A stretch of DNA of 64,000 nucleotides from Niallia circulans (GTDB lineage Bacteria > Bacillota > Bacilli > Bacillales > Cytobacillaceae). Below the pieces are notes generated by a model, which was not told the DNA's origin, ran no database searches, and saw nothing but the letters and a program-made list of their open reading frames with translations. Location: positions 1,798,001 to 1,862,000 of the forward strand of contig NZ_CP026031.1 of NCBI RefSeq assembly GCF_003726095.1, read 5' to 3'. Shown here piece by piece: positions 7,518-16,721 of this stretch. The translations under genes were made by a program, and so were the position numbers. The first letter of the stretch is position 1; every line of letters begins with the position of its first letter.

Positions 7518-8921
7518 CTAGATCTCCCAAGCACTTCTCAGTAAACCAATACCCTCATCCATTTCTGCGTCTGTTAATCCCCCATACCCTAAAATTACTT
7601 TTGGATTACCTGTATAGCGTTTCTCAAAGTAATACATGGAAAGCGGATATACCTTAACTCCACAGGCCAATGCCTTTTCTATTAATTGTGTTTCTGTCCA
7701 CTCAGTATAAACTTCTAAAACAATATGAAGACCAGCATTTTCTCCAATCACTTTTACAAATCCACCTAAATAATGTTGAATCGTTTGCAGTAATACTTGG
7801 CGCTTCTTTCGATATAATGTTCTCATTTTATTTAAATGACTATTCCAATGGCCCTCTTTAATAAAACGATACAAAGTGTCTTGATGCATGCGAGAAACAG
7901 TCTGTTTATACACGGTAAAATGCTTCCTATATGTAGAATATAAAGATTTTGGGAGGACAGCAAAGCTTATGCGCAGGGATGGAATTAAGGATTTTGAGAA
8001 GGTTCCTAGATAAATAATCCGATTGTTCTTATCTAGTCCTTGAAGTGCCGGAATCGGCTTTCCCTTATAGCGATACTCCCCATCATAATCATCTTCTATA
8101 ATATAACCGCCTTTTTTTTCTGCCCATTTAAGCAATTCTAATCGACGTGTAATAGGCATAATCATTCCATATGGAAATTGATGAGAAGGCGTTACATAAG
8201 CAATATTTGCTTTACTCTTATTCAACTGTGAAACATTCATGCCATTGTCATCAACCGAAATTGGTAAAACGTTAATCCCCATATCTTGTAAAACAACTCT
8301 AATTCGATGATAGCCTGGATTTTCAAGAGCGTATGTTTTATCCCTTCCGATTAATAAACCAATTAACCCAATTAGCATTTGCGTACCTGCACCTAGAATA
8401 ATGTGGTCAGGATGACAGTTTACGCCTCTTGTCGCATATAAGTGTTTAGCAATCTGCTCTCTTAAATTAAATTCCCCTTGTGGATCTCCGTTCGAAAACC
8501 AGAAGTTTTGGTCTTCATATATCGATTGCATAGAAAGCTTTCTCCAAGTATTATAAGGAAAATAGCTACTATCGACATTTCCTGAATTAAAGTCTATTTT
8601 CACAGGATTTGCCTGTTCTACCTTTTGCATTTCCTTATTCTCTTCAGTATCGAGCCGGCTACGAAATTCTTCATCAATAGTTAATACAAATAATCCTTTA
8701 CGCGGAATACTTTCCACATATCCTTCTGCACAAAGTTGATCATAGGCCGATTGGACTGTGTTTAAACTAATTTGCAAATGTTCCGCCAGCTTTCTTTTCG
8801 ATGGCAATTTTTCATTCGGTGAAATATGGTTATTCATAATTTCTTGTTTAATAAAATCCGCTAACTGCATATAAAGGGGCTTACCACTATCCTTCTGTAA
8901 AATTGGTGTTAATTCTAGCAT
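7518..8921 (-). CDS. MocR/PdxR-type regulator (GntR HTH fused to aminotransferase fold)
   Basis: 467 residues. An N-terminal GntR winged helix (about 1-75; LPSKRKLAEHLQISLNTVQS) is fused to a fold-type I aminotransferase domain. The PLP site is intact: EDDYDGEYRY and the Schiff-base lysine in GTFSKSLIPSLR. Such proteins regulate vitamin B6 synthesis, GABA use or transport genes in response to PLP-derived ligands. The start is ATG at 8921 behind AAGGAG; an earlier frame start would include the ribosome site. It is divergent from an acetyltransferase gene (9029), which is a candidate target. Confidence 0.88.
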   Translation of the reverse strand: MLELTPILQKDSGKPLYMQLADFIKQEIMNNHISPNEKLPSKRKLAEHLQISLNTVQSAYDQLCAEGYVESIPRKGLFVLTIDEEFRSRLDTEENKEMQKVEQANPVKIDFNSGNVDSSYFPYNTWRKLSMQSIYEDQNFWFSNGDPQGEFNLREQIAKHLYATRGVNCHPDHIILGAGTQMLIGLIGLLIGRDKTYALENPGYHRIRVVLQDMGINVLPISVDDNGMNVSQLNKSKANIAYVTPSHQFPYGMIMPITRRLELLKWAEKKGGYIIEDDYDGEYRYKGKPIPALQGLDKNNRIIYLGTFSKSLIPSLRISFAVLPKSLYSTYRKHFTVYKQTVSRMHQDTLYRFIKEGHWNSHLNKMRTLYRKKRQVLLQTIQHYLGGFVKVIGENAGLHIVLEVYTEWTETQLIEKALACGVKVYPLSMYYFEKRYTGNPKVILGYGGLTDAEMDEGIGLLRSAWEI

Positions 8922-9028
8922 TAGTATCCACTCCTTCCCTTCAGCTGATACCTTTAAAAAGGACAATTCTGGTACTTTAGATTATACCAGATTGCCATTA
9001 CATTAGAGATAGAAAGGGAGGAATGGAT

Positions 9029-9469
9029 ATGTTAAATGACCAATTACTTATTAAAGAATTAACTTCTGAAGCAGAATGGGAAAAAGCTTTTCCTGTTATG
9101 AAACAATTGAGAAAGCAATTAAATTTGGATACTTATCTTACATTAGTGTCAGAGTCTGTTCAAAAAGAAGACTACCGTTTGATTGCACTTTATAATCAGA
9201 ATGAAATTGTCGCCCTTTGTGGGTTTATGCCTATGATAACCTTGTATAACGGCAAATTCATCTGGGTATGCGAATTAATTACAGACAGCAAGCATCGGTC
9301 GAAAGGATATGGAAAGCTATTATTAAACTATGTTCATGAGTGGGCTGTCGCTAATGACTATCCTATCATATCTTTATCCTCTGGTTTACAGCGAATCGAT
9401 GCCCATCGCTTTTATGAAGAGAAAATGGAATATGATAAAGTAAGCTATGTTTATCTGAAAAAAATTTAA
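9029..9469 (+). CDS. GNAT acetyltransferase
   Basis: 146 residues. The acetyl-CoA binding motif is seen as LITDSKHRSKGYGKLLLNYV (R/Q-x2-G-x-G/A pattern with SKGYGK). Substrate unknown. The start is ATG at 9029, seven bases after GGGAGG; the ATG at 9023 is too close to the ribosome site. Divergent from the MocR-type regulator, with a 107-bp intergenic region that could hold its operator. Confidence 0.85.
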   Translation: MLNDQLLIKELTSEAEWEKAFPVMKQLRKQLNLDTYLTLVSESVQKEDYRLIALYNQNEIVALCGFMPMITLYNGKFIWVCELITDSKHRSKGYGKLLLNYVHEWAVANDYPIISLSSGLQRIDAHRFYEEKMEYDKVSYVYLKKI

Positions 9470-9487
9470 TGGAAATGTCTCTTTTAT

Positions 9488-9545
9488 CATTAAATAACTA
9501 GTATCCTTTTAATATACTGTATTACTATTAAAAAAGGATTTACCT
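9488..9545. other. Inverted repeat upstream of fosB
   Basis: ATCCTTTTAATA and TATTAAAAAGGAT form a near-perfect stem around an 11-base loop. It could end the acetyltransferase transcript or be an operator for fosB. Confidence 0.4.
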
Positions 9546-9581
9546 TAACTCTAAAAAATGATAATAACAGGAGGGATTACA

Positions 9582-10007
9582 ATGATAAAAGGACTTAATC
9601 ACTTTTTATTTTCTGTTTCCAATTTAGAAAAATCTATTCTTTTTTACCAACAGGTATTTGATGCAAAATTGTTAGTAAAAGGTCGTTCTACCGCCTATTT
9701 TGATTTAGGCGGAATATGGTTAGCCTTAAATGAAGAGAAAGATATTCCAAGAAACGAGATTCACCATTCTTATACACATATTGCCTTTTCGATAGAGGAA
9801 GCTGACTATGATAAAACATTAAAAAAATTAGAGCATCTTAATGTTTCCCTTCTCGATGGCAGAGAAAGAGATGAAAAAGATAAAAAATCCATTTATTTTA
9901 CTGATCCAGATGGCCATAAATTCGAATTTCATACTGGAACATTAAGTGACCGCATCCATTACTATAAAACCGAAAAACAACATATGACTTTTTTCGAAAG
10001 GGATTAA
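9582..10007 (+). CDS. fosB: Metallothiol transferase FosB (fosfomycin resistance)
   Basis: 141 residues of the vicinal-oxygen-chelate superfamily. The metal ligands expected for FosB are present: H7, H66 and E115 (HKFEFHTG). The segment [17 protein letters not shown] and the C-terminal HMTFFERD resemble Bacillus FosB. The enzyme adds bacillithiol or cysteine to fosfomycin and opens its epoxide. The start is ATG at 9582 behind AGGAGG. Chromosomal fosB is common in Bacillus, so transfer need not be invoked. Confidence 0.92.
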   Translation: MIKGLNHFLFSVSNLEKSILFYQQVFDAKLLVKGRSTAYFDLGGIWLALNEEKDIPRNEIHHSYTHIAFSIEEADYDKTLKKLEHLNVSLLDGRERDEKDKKSIYFTDPDGHKFEFHTGTLSDRIHYYKTEKQHMTFFERD

Positions 10008-10146
10008 CCATTAAATTTAAGAATCATGCAGTAAGTCAGAGGCAATAGTTATCTATTAATCTATTAGAACGATATATGGATTTACTTTGCATGCTTAAAA
10101 GTTAGTACAGAAGGGATTGAAAAGAGTAACCAATAAAACAACTCCC

Positions 10147-11124
10147 TTACGCTTCTATCACTTTTACATAAGCACCTTTACTCGCTTTTTGCAAAGCTGC
10201 ATGATTCATCCCTTGAATTTTTTGCGAAAGGCTTGAAGCACTTATTAGTTTATTTCGGCAGAAAATTAATGGGTCAATAAGTCGAACCTTATTCTTTAAA
10301 TGGATATCAAAATCCTCTTCATCTTCGACTACTTTCACACTGGGATGGAGCTTATTCCATAGCATTTGGAGCTCCACATTCTTGGCTGTACTTATTTTAT
10401 GAATTAACTCCTTATCCTCCCCTAGAAAATCAGAAAATTGTAGGATGCTATGAGCTAATGCTGCTTTTAAAACTTTTGTTAACTGGTCATATCCATAAAT
10501 ATTTAACGGATGCATGAAAAAATCGATGACCTCTTTGTAATAGGTTTCAACAAACCATTCTGCCGAATCGACATGTTGTAAACACATTTTCCCTTCAACT
10601 ATTACAATATTTTCTAAAAACCCTTCTACTTCCTTTAACGATATTTTTCCATATGTATACATATCTCGTAATGTATAGTCCACACGATCGGCACATAATT
10701 TTGGTGCAGGTTGCTCCAAAATGGTCCATTTAGAATCGTCTCCGATTATTTTCTCATAGTCATAATGAAATTTTTCTAAGATTATCGGTATTTCAGAATC
10801 CTTTATCACAGAAAGAAATATTTCCTCATGATAATTCTCATTCTGTTTATCTAAGACAAAGTCAATAATATGGGAAAAGGCAGTATGAGACACATCATGC
10901 AATAAACCAGCAATTTGTTCCTCTATCGAACCTCCAAGCTTTCGGATTAAAAGCATAACCCCAATTGAATGCTCATAGCGCGTGACATTCCAGTTTTCAT
11001 TTACTAAATAACTTGCTCCCCCTTGATGAATTCCTTTTAATCGCTGGATTGGCTTACTTTCTATTAATTCTATTAAAACTTTTTCTATCTCAAAATTCCC
11101 GTACAGTTTATCAGATATTAGCAA
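10147..11124 (-). CDS. HD-domain phosphohydrolase (dGTPase-like)
   Basis: 325 residues with the H...HD...D metal site of HD hydrolases: H52 in RYEHSIG, H76-D77 in LLHDVSHTAFSH and a later D in ADRVDYTLRDM. This spacing is that of the YwfO/SamHD1-like group, whose tested members hydrolyse nucleotides such as dGTP. The substrate is not known here. It is monocistronic between fosB and a divergent small membrane protein gene. Confidence 0.85.
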   Translation of the reverse strand: MLISDKLYGNFEIEKVLIELIESKPIQRLKGIHQGGASYLVNENWNVTRYEHSIGVMLLIRKLGGSIEEQIAGLLHDVSHTAFSHIIDFVLDKQNENYHEEIFLSVIKDSEIPIILEKFHYDYEKIIGDDSKWTILEQPAPKLCADRVDYTLRDMYTYGKISLKEVEGFLENIVIVEGKMCLQHVDSAEWFVETYYKEVIDFFMHPLNIYGYDQLTKVLKAALAHSILQFSDFLGEDKELIHKISTAKNVELQMLWNKLHPSVKVVEDEEDFDIHLKNKVRLIDPLIFCRNKLISASSLSQKIQGMNHAALQKASKGAYVKVIEA

Positions 11125-11280
11125 AATTATTCTCCCTCTTATTAAATGTAAAAATACAACTTTTTTTAAAAAATTACATACACTTCCAATAATTGTATAG
11201 TAAAGTATACATATAAAGTTTTATCCTGTCATGTTTTCAAAAAATGAATTTATGAAAAGCAATTTGAAAGGAGTATGAAT

Positions 11281-11589
11281 GTGCATCAGAATATCAGAGA
11301 AAAACAAAGCAATAAAAGCAGCTTTTTAGGTGTACTATCGATTCTTTTTCCAATTGTCCTTGGACTATTGATTGTTAATTTTTTTACAGACATCATTCCG
11401 TTGGAGAAGATTCAAGGATTACCTGTGCTTATGCCGCTTTTTGTGTGTCCTATTGGAGCAGTCATCGGCTTTTTAGGGTATAAACGGAGTAGAGATACCC
11501 TATCATTAGTAGGTATAATTGCCAATGTAGTATTGTTTTTGTTCCCTGTTTTTTACCACATACTAGGCACGCTTATAATGGGAAATTAA
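11281..11589 (+). CDS. Small membrane protein, unknown function
   Basis: About 103 residues with three hydrophobic segments (LGVLSILFPIVLGLLIVNFF, LMPLFVCPIGAVIGFLGY and IIANVVLFLFPVFYHILG). I do not recognise the family. GTG at 11281 is preferred as start because AAAGGAG lies seven bases upstream; the ATG at 11275 is too close to it. A terminator follows directly. Confidence 0.7.
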   Translation: MHQNIREKQSNKSSFLGVLSILFPIVLGLLIVNFFTDIIPLEKIQGLPVLMPLFVCPIGAVIGFLGYKRSRDTLSLVGIIANVVLFLFPVFYHILGTLIMGN

Positions 11590-11601
11590 TATAAATTTAC
11601 G

Positions 11602-11632
11602 AAAACCACTTGAAGTTTAGTGGTTTTTATTT
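11602..11632 (+). terminator. Terminator
   Basis: Stem AAAACCACT/AGTGGTTTTT with an 8-base loop, immediately after the stop at 11589. Confidence 0.85.
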
Positions 11633-11798
11633 GCTTTTTTGTTCAGCCTCACCCACTAACCTTTCTTTTCATATTGAAATTAGATAACGGAGAGAAATAT
11701 TAGTAAACTTATAAAAAGACAAAACACTTTCAAATTAAAAAAGTATAAATTGGAACTATCTTGTTTAATAAATTAATTGGTATAAGGATGCTTTCTAA

Positions 11799-12344
11799 TT
11801 ATTTTAACAGCCTCTCCATTTGTTTTTTCTGTACTTTAGCTAATGCTAATAAGGTGAATTGATCAAGCTTTAATTGTTCTATAATGCCGTTCGCTTCTTC
11901 CCATGCTAGGTTATACTGTTGTTTCGTGATTGAATTTTCTTTATATGCATTTTCCAGCTCCTCTTCATCCAGTAAATAAATTTCGTTAGATGGAAGCATT
12001 ACAATATCTAAAAACAAATCATCCATCCAAGGAACATTTTTCTCTATTCCAATTTCCAGACAAATATCAATATACCACTGCACAATATCACCATTTGCAT
12101 TAAACATAGTAGTGACAGAATGATGTTTATATAAGGGAAACTGATGAAGCCACATATAGCCATCATCAAGGATACACACAGCTTTCTGATCATACCTTTT
12201 TGTTACTGATTCCACTACCTTTATTGAATGAAAGAGCGCCAAATATCCTGTAAACTCTTCTGTCTTCATAAACGTTTGAGCATATTGCTTTTCTACTATC
12301 CGTTTCCAGTTTTTATGGTTACCAAATTTTCTTTTTACCTGCAT
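11799..12344 (-). CDS. DUF402-family protein (nucleoside phosphatase fold)
   Basis: About 181 residues. The sequence WYIDICLEIGIEKNVPWMDD and the following LFLDIVMLPSNEIYLLDEEE is the signature of DUF402, a family that includes nucleoside tri/diphosphatases and bacterial RNA-related proteins. The precise activity is not predictable. ATG at 12344 is preferred (AGGATGG six bases upstream) over GTG at 12350. A second DUF402 gene lies at 35228-35740; the two are clearly diverged. Confidence 0.8.
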   Translation of the reverse strand: MQVKRKFGNHKNWKRIVEKQYAQTFMKTEEFTGYLALFHSIKVVESVTKRYDQKAVCILDDGYMWLHQFPLYKHHSVTTMFNANGDIVQWYIDICLEIGIEKNVPWMDDLFLDIVMLPSNEIYLLDEEELENAYKENSITKQQYNLAWEEANGIIEQLKLDQFTLLALAKVQKKQMERLLK

Positions 12345-12691
12345 ATACACCCATCCTATTCAACATGATATCTGAAACCAATCTGTCTCTTTCGGAAAAT
12401 CATCTCTACTTAACGTAGTCTAGGCTTTTTTTGTCCTTTACATAGGGTACATTTTAGACTATGGAAGATTGTACTTATGTACATTGCCATAGAATTCTTG
12501 TGGACTTCCCGTTGTTTTTTCACTTGTAACCTTACATAATTAAAACAAGAAATATGGTCAAGGCATTTTAGCAAAAAAATATACTGATACGAAACCTAAC
12601 TGTAATTTATTATCTCTATAAACATCATAAAGTAAAACTATTAGAAGAAATACTAGATAATGCGGCTCTTGATATATTTATTAATATGATT
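12345..12691. other. Gap with a possible gene remnant
   Basis: No complete gene is seen. From about 12575 to 12702 (+) a frame reads ...VKLLEEILDNAALDIFINM and stops at TAA, without a start or ribosome site; it may be the 3' tail of a lost gene. I do not recognise it. Confidence 0.3.
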
Positions 12692-13120
12692 TTAGAATTT
12701 TAATTTCTCGTGATTAATTCTTAAGAAAATTAAATCATTCAACCAGAATATTACACTACTAGAGATGATCATATAGTAAAAATTTTGGTCTAAGTAAAAT
12801 TTGGGATTTAGATCGGTAGCAATCGGAAAGAAAATCAAATTAACTATAAAACCTACTATAAAAAATAATACAAAATTTTTAATATAGGAATTATTTAGGG
12901 ACTTTCTAAAGAAAAACTGAATTGGCGCTCCTATTACTAGATAGATTAAACTAAAAATAGTAAAAAATAACATGAATGAAGCTAAATCAAAAGAGTCGAA
13001 AAAGGAAAATGGAACCGAGTTAATAAAGTAAAACAAAAAAAAAGCAAGAAAAAAAGCTGAAGAAACAGAACAAATTAATAGCCTGATAAAAAAGTTGTTT
13101 GTTAATTTCATGATAAACAT
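12692..13120 (-). CDS. Hypothetical four-helix membrane protein
   Basis: 142 residues, very rich in Phe and Ile, with about four membrane segments. Family not recognised. The start is ATG at 13120 with GGAGG five bases upstream. It belongs to the AT-rich patch of membrane and secreted proteins at 12.7-15.4 kb, which has no counterpart in the conserved backbone. Confidence 0.6.
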   Translation of the reverse strand: MFIMKLTNNFFIRLLICSVSSAFFLAFFLFYFINSVPFSFFDSFDLASFMLFFTIFSLIYLVIGAPIQFFFRKSLNNSYIKNFVLFFIVGFIVNLIFFPIATDLNPKFYLDQNFYYMIISSSVIFWLNDLIFLRINHEKLKF

Positions 13121-13163
13121 AGCACCCTCCTAATTCCAATATTAGTAAACTTTACCAATATAT

Positions 13164-13204
<41 letters not shown>

Positions 13205-13288
13205 ATATTATTATAATTAATTATAATATTACTACTATATATAAATAGGTTTGTGATGAAAATTTTTAAAAATAACGGGAGGAAAAAA

Positions 13289-13395
13289 ATGTATAAAAAA
13301 AGATTATTTTCACTTCAATTATAGCCTTAGGATTTACTATGTCTCTCTTGATTATTAGCGCAGACGCAGATATAACTGTTAGAACAAATAGGTGA
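13289..13395 (+). pseudogene. Frameshifted short secreted-peptide gene (candidate)
   Basis: ATG at 13289 follows GGGAGG and opens MYKKRLFSLQL before a stop. If the A run at 13295-13301 had one more base, the frame would read MYKKKIIFTSIIALGFTMSL, then LIISADADITVRTNR: a textbook signal peptide (Lys-rich start, hydrophobic core, small residues near ISADA) and a short tail ending at TGA 13393-13395. Such a 35-residue product could be a secreted signalling or bacteriocin-like peptide, but no known family was recognised. The break may be a sequencing error in the homopolymer. Confidence 0.4.
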
Positions 13396-13456
13396 ACTTA
13401 GAGTTAAGCCCTAAAGAGAACGAATACTATAAAATATAAAATGACAATCGCGCCCG

Positions 13457-14047
13457 TTAGTAGAACAGTGATACTAACAAATTATATAAAGAGTGAACAA
13501 TAATTACTGACCAAAGTGAGTTACTCTTTTTATATATAAATCCCAATATAATACCTAAAACAAAGGTCGTTGTTATGCCATTTAAAAGATATGAAAACTC
13601 GAATAGGTCTTTATAAAACCAAATCGGGAAATGAATTGATACAAAGAGCAAAGCTGTAATTGTGTTTGCTATCCAGAATTTATAAGAATCCATTAATTTT
13701 CTTAGTAAAAAACCTCTAAACACAATTTCTTCAGTAATTCCCACCAACAGAACTATATTAAGCCACTCATGCAACCCCATTTGAAAATCAATATTACTTT
13801 TTAAAACGATAAAATTTAAAATTACAAAATAAGATATGAAAACTAAAGACACCCAACATACCCATTTTAACCCCTTTTTAAAATTGTAACGTAAGCCTAA
13901 ATAGGATAACGGATTATGTTTCTCCATAACTTTAACCAAAAATATAACAGGAGTGACCCAAATGGCTATTTTGATAACTGCTGATGTTATAGCCCTTGGT
14001 ATGGACTCCATCATGTCTAAGTATTGGACTAACCATAATTCTCTCAC
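13457..14047 (-). CDS. CPBP-family intramembrane protease (Abi/CAAX-like)
   Basis: 196 residues from GTG at 14047, with the CPBP motif 1 EEIVFRGFLLR and motif 2 histidines in FVSIHFPIW plus a late VHSLYN. These glutamate-type membrane proteases process prenylated or bacteriocin peptides or give immunity to them. The GTG has no ribosome site. The frame stays open upstream to an ATT at 14113, six bases after GGGGGAG, which adds a membrane helix (YIWVFFIIFFVLWCV); the real protein probably starts there with a rare codon or a misread base. Confidence 0.8.
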   Translation of the reverse strand: MRELWLVQYLDMMESIPRAITSAVIKIAIWVTPVIFLVKVMEKHNPLSYLGLRYNFKKGLKWVCWVSLVFISYFVILNFIVLKSNIDFQMGLHEWLNIVLLVGITEEIVFRGFLLRKLMDSYKFWIANTITALLFVSIHFPIWFYKDLFEFSYLLNGITTTFVLGIILGFIYKKSNSLWSVIIVHSLYNLLVSLFY

Positions 14048-14113
14048 ACACCAAAGAACAAAAAAGATAATGAAAAATACCCAAATATAATTTTTATTTG
14101 TTTTTACTAAAAT

Positions 14114-14522
14114 TTGTGACTCCCCCTTTTTTTATACAACAATCTGGCCCGATTGCGGAACAAAGAACTACTATACAAAATAGATATTTTTATCAAACTT
14201 TATTTTAAATAATCGAACTTTGTTTTAAATGATCAATCTTTTTATAAACCTACAAAAAGAAACATTCTTTATTAATTAATAATAATACCAGTACATACGA
14301 TAAAAAGAATCTATTTAATTATCAATTTAGGAAGGATAGGTACACTTCTTTCCTCCTTTTTTTTATTTAGATTGCGACATAGTATATTTTTATTCTTATA
14401 TCATAATAAGTTAAATTTAATATCAAATGAACATAATCAAAATTTTCTGTATACTCAGAAAAATAGGTGTGTTATCCTTAAAATGGAATCAAAATACCAA
14501 AAATCATGTGGGAGGTAATATA
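14114..14522. other. Divergent intergenic region with tandem 20-bp repeats
   Basis: No gene is seen between the CPBP gene and the secreted-protein gene. At 14192-14231 two 20-bp units (ATCAAACTTTATTTTAAATA and a copy differing at three positions) lie head to tail, with a third partial unit to about 14245. They could bind a regulator of either gene. Confidence 0.5.
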
Positions 14523-15095
14523 GTGAAAATAATAAAATCCGGAATATTAGCAGTTTTGTTACTTCTATTCACTAATACTGGTATAGGAAATGCAGAAGAG
14601 TACCAGGGTGGTGGTTTTTCTGAGAATGAGATAATTAAAGAAGGATCAAATGAAATTATTAGTGATTTAGAAGTTGAAGATAGACCTAACAATCTGAGTA
14701 GCCCTGATGCTGCAATTTCTTTAGGACCACCTAGTTGTAATAGAACTCATTCACATAATGTTGCCACTGTAACAATGCAAGTTAAAAATCTCACAGGTAG
14801 TTATAGATCTTTAATGTGGGGGTTTCATTTAACTTCTTCAGCTAGATCATTTTTGGGTCCAATTGTAGTAGTTAAAATGCCCTCTGCAGCAGTAAACGGT
14901 AAAGCTATAAACACACCATATGAACCTCATTCCGAAGGAGCATCATATAATTTTCATGGAAGCATGAAAAATTATCAAATTAAGGGTCAAAGTTATCCAC
15001 TCAAAAAAGGTGATATAGTTAATCTTTCTTGGCATATAACGGGTACAAATCCGGAAAGATATGGTTATCGATATTTAACTTGCAAAATGCCCTAA
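14523..15095 (+). CDS. Secreted protein of unknown function
   Basis: 190 residues from GTG at 14523, behind GGGAGG. A signal peptide is clear: Lys-rich start, SGILAVLLLLFTNTGIGNAE and a likely cleavage after GNA. The mature part has an acidic linker (about 30-70) and then a Ser/Thr/Gly-rich domain with two cysteines (in PPSCNRTHSH and RYLTCKMP) that could form a disulfide. Family not recognised. Transcription may continue into the small gene at 15138. Confidence 0.7.
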   Translation: MKIIKSGILAVLLLLFTNTGIGNAEEYQGGGFSENEIIKEGSNEIISDLEVEDRPNNLSSPDAAISLGPPSCNRTHSHNVATVTMQVKNLTGSYRSLMWGFHLTSSARSFLGPIVVVKMPSAAVNGKAINTPYEPHSEGASYNFHGSMKNYQIKGQSYPLKKGDIVNLSWHITGTNPERYGYRYLTCKMP

Positions 15096-15137
15096 AGAAT
15101 AAACCGAAACATAAGAAATAAAGAAATGAGGTTGTAA

Positions 15138-15410
15138 ATGATGGAGATAGAATGGAAAAAAGAAAGTATTATTTTTGAAACTTTAAGAGAATCAGAGGTA
15201 TGGGCTGATTCTATAGCAAACGAAATACATGGTAGAACAATAAATGGGTATATTACACCAGATTATAAAATAGCATATGCTCTTTCATTTTTCCTAGCTT
15301 CTAATCCTGATTATGTTGTTCATACAGAAAAAAGTTTCAATATTCGTCCAGGATTAAAGGTAGAGGATTCATTTATTTATAAAGTTTGGGTAACATTTAA
15401 TAGTAAATAA
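15138..15410 (+). CDS. Small cytoplasmic protein, unknown function
   Basis: 90 residues (MMEIEWKKESIIFETLRESE...), acidic, with no signal peptide or membrane helix. The start is one of two adjacent ATG codons at 15138/15141 behind a GAGGT site. It lies 42 bases after the secreted-protein gene, probably in one transcript, which would fit an accessory or immunity role; that is speculation. Confidence 0.55.
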   Translation: MMEIEWKKESIIFETLRESEVWADSIANEIHGRTINGYITPDYKIAYALSFFLASNPDYVVHTEKSFNIRPGLKVEDSFIYKVWVTFNSK

Positions 15411-16159
15411 ATCATATATGAGTATGATTTACACATACTGAAAACTTCCACATGTCAGCAAAAAATTTAGATTTTCTTTCACTCATTTATTTTTGACGCT
15501 ATATTTTTCAATGTTGTTTACTTCATTGAAAATACATTTTCAAAAACTTCTTAGATAATTAAATAGTACATTACTACTTATATCCTACATAATGACATGG
15601 ATTTGTATTATCTTATGTTGAGAAGAAACTCACAATTGGATTTATTTTCTCTGTTTTCGAGTTTCTTCTCTTTAAAGCATCTAAATTTCCTCGTTCGTAA
15701 TATCTCTTGGTTTCTATTTTAGTTTTTCTGCTAATAGTTAGTGTTCTTCTTTGCAAACGATATTTAGTTATACAAAACTTAGAAAAACAGTGAAAAGTTA
15801 AGTAATAAAATTTTGCAAATTTTGTTGCTCCGCAAGTACTTCTCACTGCGATTATAAATCTATGGGTGGAGGGTAGAAATATAATGAGATTTATCAACCT
15901 CATTGTATTAAAAAAATTATAGAATTCATGCTATTCTCTATGTTTGCATTTCATATGTGTCTTCGTTACAAGTTAAGCAGATTCCATTAGCAACAGGTTT
16001 CATCCTTTAAAGGTCATCCTTGCAGAGAGTTCAATAGCCGAGATTTTAGATTGGCAAGGAATGTAATTAACTATACATCCTCCAATTTGACAATAGGAAG
16101 TTTGAACAATCTATCCTAATTCCTCATCGTATAAAACATCAAAGACATATTGTTTTGAT

Positions 16160-16264
16160 TCAATTATCAACTAAGTTTGATTCTCTATTCTTACTATTAT
16201 GAACAACATCCCCTTCTTGAAACATCCCATTTTGAGCGTCAATAACTAGCTGTGCTTTCTTCAT
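16160..16264 (-). pseudogene. Isochorismatase-family gene remnant (5' end only)
   Basis: Starting at ATG 16264, six bases after GGGGAG, the frame reads MKKAQLVIDAQNGMFQEGDV and VHNS, the N-terminus of an isochorismatase-like hydrolase with its catalytic Asp (D9), then stops at TGA 16160. No continuing domain is recognisable downstream, so most of the gene has been lost. Confidence 0.75.
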
Positions 16265-16335
16265 CATTCTCTCCCCTAAAAAACTCTTTCTGTAAATTTA
16301 TCAATATAATTAATACTATTCTCCTACTAGTTAAT

Positions 16336-16371
16336 AAAAAAAGAACCTCTCTTTCATAGAAGAAGGTCCTT
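16336..16371 (-). terminator. Minus-strand terminator-like hairpin
   Basis: On the minus strand stem AAGGACCT/AGGTTCTT (with G-U pairs) is followed by TTTTTT. It could end the operon that stops at 16722 or the decayed isochorismatase gene. Confidence 0.5.
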
Positions 16372-16721
16372 ATAAATTATGAGTAATTCAATTCAGACAA
16401 CACTTTCATATTGTAACTAACTTTTATATTCTATAGAGTTTTGTAAATTCCTTCTCCCATAACAAACCTCATTTGTTTTATAAGACACGCTTATTTTTTA
16501 GTGTGAAGAAGAAATAACTTCTTAGAATTTTTTATTCAGTGAAATTTGCACTGACAACTGTTACTATTCCTGATATTTTTTCATTGCTTAATTATTTGTT
16601 ATTAATTAGAAAAACTATCCCGATATATATAATAATCGAATAGAATCCAATAAGTTTTAATTCTTCTAATCCCACTATATTGATAACCCTTTCAAAAATA
16701 GGGTTATTTTGCATTAAGTTC

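Larger units (their letters stand above)
15411..16721. other. Long gap with decayed sequence
   Basis: About 1.3 kb without an intact gene. It contains the 5' remnant of an isochorismatase-like gene (16160-16264), a minus-strand terminator-like hairpin (16336-16371) and an open frame at 15613-15903 (-) that lacks a ribosome site and looks random in composition. The rest is AT-rich with nothing I can support. Confidence 0.6.

Noticed and set aside
15613..15903. Open frame of 96 codons (-)
   Set aside because: No ribosome site, no recognisable domain, and composition like translated AT-rich non-coding DNA. Possibly an old remnant.
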